Assembly (NCBI RefSeq): GCF_046506625.1 | Contig: NZ_JBKFFP010000007.1 | Span: 1-64,000, forward strand | Source of the DNA: Zhengella sedimenti | Lineage (GTDB): Bacteria; Pseudomonadota; Alphaproteobacteria; Rhizobiales; Rhizobiaceae | DNA: 64,000 bases | Direction of reading: 5' to 3' | Position numbers and translations under genes: made by a program | The notes under the pieces: model-generated | The model's database searches: none | Seen by the model: only the letters and a program-made list of their open reading frames with translations | What the model was told of the DNA's origin: nothing | Shown here: positions 17,543 through 25,192 of the stretch, one piece after another | Position numbering within the stretch: position 1 is the first letter of the stretch | How the letters are laid out: each line of letters begins with the position of its first letter

Positions 17543-18132
17543 GACATCGCTCTTGCATGCGCCGGCTTGGCGACTTGGTGGAGATATTGGCCGAACCGGT
17601 CGAATTCGGCCTGCCCCATTCCCTTGAGCTGCATCAGGGCGCCAATGCGCTGTGCCACGCGGCTGGCGATGATCGTGGCGCGTACGTCCGACTGCCCACC
17701 CATGCGCCTTGCCCGCCCTTCCTCGACGCTCTTGGAAACGGCGAAGTCCTGCGCGGCGCAGACCTTTGCATCCGAGAGCGAGGCTTTCCGGTCCTTGGCG
17801 TGCTCATAACAGGCGAAGACGACGTCCATGGCTGCCAGCGTTCCCTGAGCCTTCTGCAGGCGTCCGATCTTCTCGACGGCATCGAGAACCGGATCCGCCC
17901 CGGGGCGCGGCCGGCCAGCCGGCGCCGGTTGGCCTTGGCGTGCATTCGACGCAAGGCCCGGTCCGGCTTCGGGTTTCTGCCTCGCTGCCGTTTCAGGCAA
18001 GGCGGTACCACTCGCATCGACCGCTTCCCGTCGGGCTGATTCCAGTGTCACCGTTGCATCGCCACCGCCAGCCGTCTGGCAAGCCGCCAGGCCCAGCAGC
18101 ATCAGCGAAAGGAACCAGCCACGCCTCGTCAC
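17539..18132 (-). CDS. Putative lipoprotein of unknown function
   Basis: The 197-residue protein begins with a signal sequence ending in the lipobox LAAC (residues about 15-18), so it is probably a lipid-anchored periplasmic protein. A proline- and alanine-rich linker to about residue 80 is followed by a helical segment with two cysteines in VVFACYEHAK and KVCAAQDF. I do not recognise the family. The start is GTG, overlapping the ilvB stop by four bases (GTGA), and its stop overlaps the EamA start by four. Its place within the ilv operon is odd for a lipoprotein. Confidence 0.72.
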   Translation of the reverse strand: MTRRGWFLSLMLLGLAACQTAGGGDATVTLESARREAVDASGTALPETAARQKPEAGPGLASNARQGQPAPAGRPRPGADPVLDAVEKIGRLQKAQGTLAAMDVVFACYEHAKDRKASLSDAKVCAAQDFAVSKSVEEGRARRMGGQSDVRATIIASRVAQRIGALMQLKGMGQAEFDRFGQYLHQVAKPAHARAMS

Positions 18133-19916
18133 ACCAGCGCCTTTCCTTCCGCGCCGATGGCGTTGGCGACGGCCTCGTCGGTTGCCTCGTCCGGCAACAG
18201 CATCTCGTTATGCGCCTTGCCGGACGGGATCATCGGGAAGCAGTTGGCAAGGTTGGCGACTTCGCAATCGAAAATGACCGGTTTGCGGACGTCGATCATT
18301 TCCATGATGGCATCATCCAGATCCCCCGGCCTCGAACAACGGATACCGTGTGCGCCATATGCCTCGGCGAGCTTGACGAAATCCGGCAACGCCTCGGAAT
18401 AGGAATGCGAAAGGCGATTGCCATGCAGTAATTGCTGCCATTGGCGAACCATGCCCATGTAGTGATTGTTCATGATGAAGATCTTGATCGGTGCCTCGTA
18501 CTGCACGGCAGTCGAGATCTCCTGCATCGTCATCTGGACAGATGCATCGCCGCCGATGTCAATGACCAAGGCGTCGGGATGGGCGATCTGCACGCCGAGA
18601 GCCGCGGGAAGGCCGTAGCCCATGGTCCCCAGACCACCCGATGTCATCCAGCGGTTCGGCTTTTCGAAACCGTAGAACTGCGCAGCCCACATCTGGTGCT
18701 GACCGACCTCGGTGGTGATGTAGGTATCGCGATCGCGCGTCAGTTCGTAGAGCCGCTGGACAGCGTATTGCGGCATGATGACGGTATCGTTGTGTGTATA
18801 GGCCAGGCTGTTGCGGGCCTTCCACATGGCAATCTGCTCGATCCATGGCTTCAGCGCGTTTCTGTCGGCGCGAGCCGTGGCGCGCCAGAGCCGGACCATG
18901 TCTTCCAGGATGCGTCCCGCGTCACCGATGATCGGGATGTCGACATGGACATTCTTGTTGATCTGGGAAACATCGATGTCGATGTGGATCTTCTTGGAAT
19001 TGGGCGAGAAGGCATCAAGGCGCCCGGTGATCCGGTCGTCGAAGCGTGCGCCGATGCAGACCATGACATCGCAGTCATGCATCGCCATGTTCGCTTCATA
19101 GGTTCCGTGCATGCCGAGCATGCCGAGCCAATTCTCCCCGGAGGCCGGATAGGCGCCAAGTCCCATCAGGGTGGAGGTGATCGGGAAACCGGTCAGGTCG
19201 ACGAGTTCGCGCAACAGGTGGCACGCTTCCGGCCCCGCGTTGACGACCCCGCCACCCGAGTAGATGACCGGCTTCCTGGCCGACGCCATGAGTTCGACGG
19301 CCTTCTTGATTTGCTCCCGGTCGCCCTGCACGCGCGGCTGGTAGCTGGGGCGCGAGATCTGCTGCGGCGGCGTGTAGCGGCCGGTGGCGAACTGGATGTC
19401 CTTGGGGATGTCGACGACAACCGGTCCCGGGCGACCCGTCGTGGCAACCTTGAAGGCCTCGTGCAGGATTCGCGGCAGCTCATTGACATCCTGGACAAGC
19501 CAGTTGTGCTTCGTGCAGGGCCGCGTGATGCCGACCGTATCGCATTCCTGGAAGCCGTCCGAACCGATCAGCGACGTGGGAACCTGGCCCGTAATGCAGA
19601 CGAGCGGGATGGAATCCATCAGCGCATCCTGCAGCGGCGTCACCATGTTGGTGGCTCCCGGACCGGAGGTCACGAGAACAATGCCAGGCTTTCCGGTCGA
19701 ACGCGCATATCCTTCAGCGGCATGACCCGCCCCCTGCTCGTGACGAACGAGAATGTGCTGGATGTCTTCCTGCTGGAAAATCTCGTCATAGATCGGGAGA
19801 ACGGCACCGCCAGGATAGCCGAAGACATGTTTGACGCCATTGTCAGACAATGCCTGGATGACCATTTCCGCGCCCGTCATTTCCCGTCCGGCGCTTGTCT
19901 CGTTTTCCTGTGCCAT
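18129..19916 (-). CDS. ilvB: Acetolactate synthase large (catalytic) subunit
   Basis: A 595-residue ThDP enzyme that condenses two pyruvates, or pyruvate with 2-ketobutyrate, in the first common step of branched-chain amino acid synthesis. The ThDP-activating Glu is in VRHEQGAGHAAEGYARSTG (about residue 60), the FAD/central domain has GMHGTYEANMAM and GARFDDRITG, and the ThDP-binding motif is IDIGGDASVQMT followed by NNHYMGMV. It heads a four-gene unit with 4-base overlaps. A leader peptide and terminator hairpin lie directly upstream, which indicates control by attenuation. Confidence 0.97.
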   Translation of the reverse strand: MAQENETSAGREMTGAEMVIQALSDNGVKHVFGYPGGAVLPIYDEIFQQEDIQHILVRHEQGAGHAAEGYARSTGKPGIVLVTSGPGATNMVTPLQDALMDSIPLVCITGQVPTSLIGSDGFQECDTVGITRPCTKHNWLVQDVNELPRILHEAFKVATTGRPGPVVVDIPKDIQFATGRYTPPQQISRPSYQPRVQGDREQIKKAVELMASARKPVIYSGGGVVNAGPEACHLLRELVDLTGFPITSTLMGLGAYPASGENWLGMLGMHGTYEANMAMHDCDVMVCIGARFDDRITGRLDAFSPNSKKIHIDIDVSQINKNVHVDIPIIGDAGRILEDMVRLWRATARADRNALKPWIEQIAMWKARNSLAYTHNDTVIMPQYAVQRLYELTRDRDTYITTEVGQHQMWAAQFYGFEKPNRWMTSGGLGTMGYGLPAALGVQIAHPDALVIDIGGDASVQMTMQEISTAVQYEAPIKIFIMNNHYMGMVRQWQQLLHGNRLSHSYSEALPDFVKLAEAYGAHGIRCSRPGDLDDAIMEMIDVRKPVIFDCEVANLANCFPMIPSGKAHNEMLLPDEATDEAVANAIGAEGKALV

Positions 19917-19976
19917 GGTTGCTTCCGTCTCTTCGTTTTTCCAGCAGCGGCTGGTCGTTTAGCTTTAATCCGGCCA

Positions 19977-20001
19977 ATAAAAAAGGCCCTTGAGAGGGCC
20001 T
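19977..20001 (-). terminator. Attenuator terminator upstream of ilvB
   Basis: On the minus strand a 7-base-pair stem AGGGCCT/AGGCCCT-type hairpin (19984-20001, four-base loop) is followed directly by TTTTTATT, a Rho-independent terminator placed about 60 bases before the ilvB start. Together with the leader peptide 30 bases upstream this forms a classical attenuator. Two other hairpins lie between: GGAGGG (20028-20033) with CCCTCC (20039-20044), and a 9-bp stem (20008-20016 with 20047-20055), which could act as pause and antiterminator structures. Confidence 0.9.
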
Positions 20002-20033
20002 GGTGTCGCGCATGGGTGGCTGTCGCCGGAGGG

Positions 20034-20099
20034 TTACGCCCTCCCGCCCATGCGCATACGTACTACGAGGATGTTCTTCCGTGCGATCATGCGCACCAT
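20034..20099 (-). CDS. ilvB leader peptide (attenuation), 21 residues
   Basis: A short frame begins at ATG (20097-20099) and ends at TAA (20034-20036). Its codons 9-13 read Asn-Ile-Leu-Val-Val and codon 5 is Ile, so all three branched-chain amino acids are tested by the ribosome. It lies upstream of nested hairpins and a terminator before ilvB. When charged tRNAs for Ile, Leu or Val run short the ribosome should stall on these codons and favour an antiterminator. Only a weak CCGGA is seen as ribosome binding site. Too short for normal gene calling. Confidence 0.85.
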   Translation of the reverse strand: MVRMIARKNILVVRMRMGGRA

Positions 20100-20231
20100 T
20101 TATTCCGGAGATCACCGCCAGGTCAACCGCTGATTTGCCGTTCCTGGACATGAGTCTGCAAGAAGCGGCAAGGTGCACAAGGCTTTAACTTCTTCTCCCC
20201 TAATGTGTGGCGGCAAAATCGGGGATTCGGC

Positions 20232-22307
20232 ATGAATGACGTTGTTGCCGGTGACGGCGGATTTGGTTCGCTTCAGGCAGAGCCAAAGATGCCCATTGTC
20301 CGCAACCGGACGGAAGGGCATATCATCAGTTGCGACGGCGAAAGGGCTGTCATCGCTGCAGACGCCGGGAAACAGGCTGCCGGTTCCGAAGACTATTGGG
20401 CCGTCGGCCAGATGATTTCCATCAGGGTCGGCGAGGCACGCCTTGTCGGCCTTATTTTCCGGGTCGATGTGACGGGAAACAACTGGGAAAGCTCCACGAA
20501 GAACGTCATCCATATACACGTGGAACTCGTCGGGCAGGTTTCCACGGGACCTGACGGAGAACTTCAGTTCTCGACCGGCATTGCCGATTATCCCTATATG
20601 GGCGCTGTCGCCCACAGGATTCGCAACAGCGATCTCAAGGCCATCTATGCAAATGTCGCTCCCAACGCGGTTCCCATCGGTAACCTGACCCAGGAGCAGA
20701 GCATTCCCGCGCTTATCGACATCGACAAGCTGCTCGCGCGCCATTTCGCAGTTGTTGGCACCACCGGTGTTGGCAAGTCGACCGCGGTCACCCTGCTGCT
20801 ACGCAAGATCGTCCAGAAGCGCCCTGATGTTCGCGTCCTTCTGCTGGATCCGCACAACGAATTCACCACCGCATTTGCCGACAAGGCCATCACGGTCGAT
20901 GCCAACCGGCTTGATCTCCCCTTCTGGGTGTTCCGCCTGGATGAGTTCGCCGAAGTTGTCTTTCGCGGCAGAACCCCGGTCGCAAACGAACTCGATGCGC
21001 TTCGCGATCTCATCCCGCTGGCCAAGGAGCGGTTCCGGCGGGGCGAAGGCGGCAGCCTCTCGTCATCCATGCTGAAGAAGGACAGGGAGACAACGTCCCT
21101 GACCGCCGATACGCCCGTTCCCTACCGGATGGTCGACCTGCTTCAGCTGCTGGACGAGCGCGCCGGCCAACTGGATGGCAAGGCGGACAGGCCGCATCTG
21201 CGCGCCTTGCGCAATCGCCTCGAATCCCTTTTGAACGATCCCCGCTTCCGCTTCATGTTTGGCGCAAAGACGGTCAGCGACACGATGCCCGTCATTCTGA
21301 GCCACGTTTTTCGAATACCCCAGAATGGCCGGCCGATCTGCGTGTTCGACATGTCCAACCTGCCATCTGAAGTGGTGAACTCGGTCGTCTCCGTCTTCTG
21401 CCGGATGGCCTTTGATCTCGCGCTCAATTCCGACGGCGGCCTGCAGACCCTTGTCGTCTGTGAAGAGGCACACCGTTACATCCCGTCCGACAAGGAGAGT
21501 GGCTTCTGGCCGACCCGCCAGGCCATTGCCCGCATTGCCAAGGAAGGCCGTAAATACGGGGTCTATCTGGGCGTGGTGACCCAGCGTCCGGGCGAACTTG
21601 ATCCCACGATCCTGTCCCAGTGCAACACGATATTCGCCATGCGGCTGGGCAATGAACACGACCAGGACATCATCAAGCTCGCGATCACCGGCGCGGCACG
21701 ATCGCTGACAAACTTCCTGTCCTCGGTCGGGAACCGGGAATGCATTGCCTTCGGCGAGGCTTTCCAGTCCCCCATGCGCATGAGGTTCGAGACCATAGCC
21801 AGGAAGGATCTGCCAGGCGCCCACATCTACGCGCAGCAGGAAAGGCTCAAGTCCGGCACATCGGAGGTCTCGCTTGTGAATGTGCTGCACAGGATGCGCA
21901 ACAATCTGGATATCGAGGACGACGAGACCGCGCAGTGGCTTGAACCGTCATCACCGTCGATCGACGACACGGAGGCACTTCTCGCAGCCATCAGCGCGCC
22001 CGGCGATGGAATCACCTCTGGATCGGCAGGCGCCTCCCACGTATCGCCGCAGCCAGGCTACCGGCAGGGATATTCTCATCCGGATATTTCGGCAGGCAGG
22101 CACTCAGGCCAGATACTACCGGAAAGGCACTCCATGGACGCCACAAGGCGCCTCGACGCCCAACACCGGTTCGGCACCAGCCAGCCCGCGGCAGCACAAC
22201 CGTTCAAGTCGCGAACGAAGCCGGCATCCGACGGCCAGCCGGAAGTCACGCCGAGCGGGCGTGAGGGCAACAGCCTGATCCGCGAGTTCCGGACACGCAA
22301 GCAGTGA
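20232..22307 (+). CDS. HerA-type (DUF87) ATPase
   Basis: The 691-residue protein has an N-terminal HAS-barrel-like region, Walker A VVGTTGVGKSTAVTLLLRK at about residues 175-193, a DUF87-type Walker B region (LLLDPHNEF and, later, TLVVCEEAHRYIPS), the arginine-finger region VTQRPGELDPTILSQC and GDRNE-like end motifs. It should form a hexameric DNA translocase of the HerA/FtsK clade. In archaea and phage-defence systems HerA works with a nuclease; no NurA or other nuclease lies beside it here. The C-terminal about 100 residues are low complexity. The ATG at 20232 is preceded by GGGGA; an in-frame GTG at 20205 is possible. Confidence 0.86.
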   Translation: MNDVVAGDGGFGSLQAEPKMPIVRNRTEGHIISCDGERAVIAADAGKQAAGSEDYWAVGQMISIRVGEARLVGLIFRVDVTGNNWESSTKNVIHIHVELVGQVSTGPDGELQFSTGIADYPYMGAVAHRIRNSDLKAIYANVAPNAVPIGNLTQEQSIPALIDIDKLLARHFAVVGTTGVGKSTAVTLLLRKIVQKRPDVRVLLLDPHNEFTTAFADKAITVDANRLDLPFWVFRLDEFAEVVFRGRTPVANELDALRDLIPLAKERFRRGEGGSLSSSMLKKDRETTSLTADTPVPYRMVDLLQLLDERAGQLDGKADRPHLRALRNRLESLLNDPRFRFMFGAKTVSDTMPVILSHVFRIPQNGRPICVFDMSNLPSEVVNSVVSVFCRMAFDLALNSDGGLQTLVVCEEAHRYIPSDKESGFWPTRQAIARIAKEGRKYGVYLGVVTQRPGELDPTILSQCNTIFAMRLGNEHDQDIIKLAITGAARSLTNFLSSVGNRECIAFGEAFQSPMRMRFETIARKDLPGAHIYAQQERLKSGTSEVSLVNVLHRMRNNLDIEDDETAQWLEPSSPSIDDTEALLAAISAPGDGITSGSAGASHVSPQPGYRQGYSHPDISAGRHSGQILPERHSMDATRRLDAQHRFGTSQPAAAQPFKSRTKPASDGQPEVTPSGREGNSLIREFRTRKQ

Positions 22308-22426
22308 CGAAGTGAGGAGCACCGGACAATAGTGTCCGTCGGTTCGCCTTGTGTTCAGACGGCTTAATCCCTGGCAGGATGGGCGCAAAACGCCGCTTGT
22401 GCGACGAGGCGGGCTTGCGCGTTCGG

Positions 22427-23182
22427 TTAGGCTGCCGAACAGACCCTGTTCCGCCCTTCGCGCTTCGCCTGGTAAAGCATCGCATCCGCTCGCCGGTAGA
22501 GATCCTCCGATCCCTCCCGGCCATCCCATATCGCGACACCAATACTTGTCGTCACGCGAATGCGGATGTTTCCGGAAGAAATGGTGAGTTGCGAAATCGC
22601 CATCCGGATCCGGTTGGCGAACTTGGCAAGCAATTCGGCATCCATGTTCGGCGCGACGATGGCGAACTCTTCACCGCCAAGGCGTGCGACAACGTCATGG
22701 TATCGGGTAAACTCACGCAGGCAGGACGCCACGGCTTTCAGGACATCGTCGCCGGCGTCATGACCATGCGTGTCATTGACCAGCTTGAAATGGTCCAGAT
22801 CAAGGATCATCAGCCCCACCGGCCGGTTTATGCGCTTGAACTCTTCGAGATACTGGGCGAGCGCATCATCGAAGTATCGCCGGTTTTGCATTCCGGTCAG
22901 GCCATCGGTCAACGCGGCCTGCTGCAGGTTTTCAGACCGCTTGGACAGCGACTGCGTCATCGCTCGCAACTGCATCTCTTCCCGGACCTGGCGGCGAAGC
23001 AGCGGGTAGAAGTAGCCCAGTCCAAACATGATCGCAGCGCAGAGTACCGCAAGCGCCGCCGTTCCCGGGTTCCCCGTCTGAAGTGAAGCGATGAGCCATA
23101 GCCAGCCGGCCAGAACCCCGGCGCTGCAGACAAGCAGCGCAACGAGGATGAAGAAAGCCAGTTCAGCCTTGTGAAGACGCAT
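22427..23182 (-). CDS. Membrane diguanylate cyclase (GGDEF)
   Basis: A 251-residue protein with two N-terminal membrane helices (about residues 8-60) and a GGDEF domain (about 95-250). The active site is GGEEF, preceded five residues earlier by RYHD, an RxxD inhibitory site, so the enzyme should both make cyclic di-GMP and be product-inhibited. DLTDGLTGMQNRRYF and DLDHFKLVND are the nucleotide and metal motifs. The ATG at 23180-23182 has AGGAG eleven bases upstream; an in-frame GTG seven codons earlier lacks a ribosome binding site. A possible target, the PilZ protein, is at about 5.2 kb. Confidence 0.92.
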   Translation of the reverse strand: MRLHKAELAFFILVALLVCSAGVLAGWLWLIASLQTGNPGTAALAVLCAAIMFGLGYFYPLLRRQVREEMQLRAMTQSLSKRSENLQQAALTDGLTGMQNRRYFDDALAQYLEEFKRINRPVGLMILDLDHFKLVNDTHGHDAGDDVLKAVASCLREFTRYHDVVARLGGEEFAIVAPNMDAELLAKFANRIRMAISQLTISSGNIRIRVTTSIGVAIWDGREGSEDLYRRADAMLYQAKREGRNRVCSAA

Positions 23183-23341
23183 GCCGAGCGTCACTCCTGC
23201 CACGGATTACAGTTTCCGATGTAAGCGCTCCAGTTCTAATCAGGCGTTAAGCGCCAACCTGAAAGAAACGGAATTCAGATCAGCGTCGCAAACCACGCAC
23301 TGGTTGTTCCATCCATGGTTAATGCAACGCTCCATATTCGG

Positions 23342-24247
23342 TTAGGAAGCCGGAATTGTCGTCCAATCCGGTCCCATCTGGTTGCGAAACCAGGTCGATT
23401 GACGTTTTGCATATTGCCGGCTCGCTGTGATCGCAGCCGACATCGCCTCGTCGAAGCTCTGCTCCCCGCGCAACATCGCGGCAAACTCAGGCACCCCGAT
23501 CGCCTTCATTGCCGGCAGCGATGGATCAAGGCCAAGGGAAAGCAGTGTTTCGACTTCCTCCAGCGCACCGTTGGCCACCATTGCCTGAAGGCGGATGGCA
23601 ATGCGTTGCCGCAGAACCTCACGCGGTGGCTGCAGGATGTATTTCTGCGCCGACGCCGGGTCGACAAAGGGCATGCTGGGTCTGGCCTGCCAGTCGCCTA
23701 TTGGCCGTCCGCTGGCTTCCAGTACTTCGAGTGCGCGCACGATTCTCTGCCCGTCCCTGGGATGCAGAAGGTTGGCGGTTTCCGGATCACGCTTTCCAAG
23801 CAGGGCGTGCATTGCTTCAGGCCCTTTCTCGGACAGCAGCGACCGGTAGAACGCCCTCATTTCGGGGGGCACTTCCGGCATCACCGACAGCCCGCCGAGC
23901 AAGGCACGGAAATACAGGCCCGTGCCTCCCACAAAGATCACCCGCCGGCGCGCATCCATCGTATCCAGAACTTCGGCGACATCGCGCAGCCAATCGCCCG
24001 TCGAATAGGCCCGCTTTGGATTGACATGGCCGAAGAGGACATGCGGCGCAACGGCCAGTTCCGCTTCATTCGGACGGGCGGTCAGGATGTTGAGGATATC
24101 GTAGACCTGCATGGAATCGGTGTTGACGATCAAGGCATCGAGTTCACGCGCCATATCCACGGCCATGGCCGTCTTGCCGCTTGCCGTCGGTCCCGCTATC
24201 AGGATGGCGTTTTCAACCGCCCGCCGCGTTTCAGGAAAATCGTCCAT
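23342..24247 (-). CDS. miaA: tRNA dimethylallyltransferase
   Basis: The 301-residue protein adds the dimethylallyl group to A37 of tRNAs reading codons that begin with U. Motifs: P-loop GPTASGKT (about residues 17-24), the prenyl-acceptor-binding Asp in NTDSMQVYD, the GGTGLYF block, R in the PRDGQRIVRALEV motif, and QYAKRQSTWFRNQ near the end. The start ATG (24245-24247) shares two bases with the ATG of serB on the other strand, so the two genes diverge without any intergenic space. Confidence 0.96.
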   Translation of the reverse strand: MDDFPETRRAVENAILIAGPTASGKTAMAVDMARELDALIVNTDSMQVYDILNILTARPNEAELAVAPHVLFGHVNPKRAYSTGDWLRDVAEVLDTMDARRRVIFVGGTGLYFRALLGGLSVMPEVPPEMRAFYRSLLSEKGPEAMHALLGKRDPETANLLHPRDGQRIVRALEVLEASGRPIGDWQARPSMPFVDPASAQKYILQPPREVLRQRIAIRLQAMVANGALEEVETLLSLGLDPSLPAMKAIGVPEFAAMLRGEQSFDEAMSAAITASRQYAKRQSTWFRNQMGPDWTTIPAS

Positions 24248-25133
24248 GAGCCTTGTTGCCACCTTGATCGCCAATCCGTTGAATGGCGCCTTGACCCCTG
24301 CATTGGGGGATAGGGCGTTTTCCTCCGTCAAGGCAACCTCTCTGTACTGGCTGGCTGACGGAACGGCCTGTGACATCGCATTGACTGGTGGCATCACGGA
24401 GGCGGAAGCAGACCATGCGCTCCGGTCGGCGCTTCGGGGCGAACCGGTGGATGTTGTTGTCCAGCGAGCCGAAACCCGGCGCAAGAAGATCCTTCTGGCC
24501 GACATGGATTCAACCATGATCGGGCAGGAATGCATCGACGAACTTGCTGACGAAGCCGGAATCAAGGCCCATGTCGCGGCGATCACCGCCCGAGCCATGA
24601 ACGGCGAGATCGAGTTCGAACCGGCACTGCGGGAGCGTGTCTCCCTTCTGAAGGGTCTTCCGGTTTCGGTGATCGAACACGTCATCGGGACCCGCATCAC
24701 GCTGACGCCCGGCGGTCGCGAACTCGTGCAGACGATGCGGGCGAACGGCGCTTACACGGTTCTCGTTTCGGGAGGGTTCACCGCTTTCACGTCACGAATC
24801 TCTTCGATGATTGGTTTTGACGAGAACAGGGCCAATGTCCTGCTTGAAGTCGATGGCATCCTGTCGGGAGAAGTGGCCGAACCGATCCTCGGCAAACAGG
24901 CAAAGCTCGACACCCTTGAGGAGACGGCCGCCCGCCTGGATCTCTCACCCGAGGATGTCATGGCCGTTGGAGACGGAGCCAACGATCTCGCCATGATCGA
25001 ACGGGCAGGATCCGGCGTCGCGTTGCACGCTAAGCCCGCGGTCGCAGCCCAGGCCCGCATGCGCATAGATCACGGTGATCTCACCGCTCTTCTCTATATC
25101 CAGGGCTATCGCAAGACGGATTTCATTGTCTGA
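24246..25133 (+). CDS. serB: Phosphoserine phosphatase
   Basis: A 295-residue HAD phosphatase making L-serine from phosphoserine. The catalytic DxDST motif is LLADMDSTMI at about residue 85, the SGGFTAFT motif and the K..GDGANDLAM motif follow in order. The N-terminal about 75 residues (SLVATLIANPL...) are the ACT-like extension typical of rhizobial SerB. The start at 24246 is supported by this N-terminus and lies inside the start codon of miaA on the opposite strand. It converges on degP. Confidence 0.96.
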   Translation: MSLVATLIANPLNGALTPALGDRAFSSVKATSLYWLADGTACDIALTGGITEAEADHALRSALRGEPVDVVVQRAETRRKKILLADMDSTMIGQECIDELADEAGIKAHVAAITARAMNGEIEFEPALRERVSLLKGLPVSVIEHVIGTRITLTPGGRELVQTMRANGAYTVLVSGGFTAFTSRISSMIGFDENRANVLLEVDGILSGEVAEPILGKQAKLDTLEETAARLDLSPEDVMAVGDGANDLAMIERAGSGVALHAKPAVAAQARMRIDHGDLTALLYIQGYRKTDFIV

Positions 25134-25192
25134 TTCCAGCCAGACCGGACTCCATGGGCGGGCGTGCCCGCGATACCGGCACGCAAGACCCT

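Noticed and set aside
18432..20153. A 573-codon open frame on the plus strand covering the ilvB gene
   Set aside because: It is antisense to ilvB, has no recognisable domain, and its residue content is that expected of the complement of a GC-rich coding gene.
22323..22338. Small hairpin CGGACA/TGTCCG between herA and the GGDEF gene
   Set aside because: Six base pairs with no T run on either side; too weak for a terminator.
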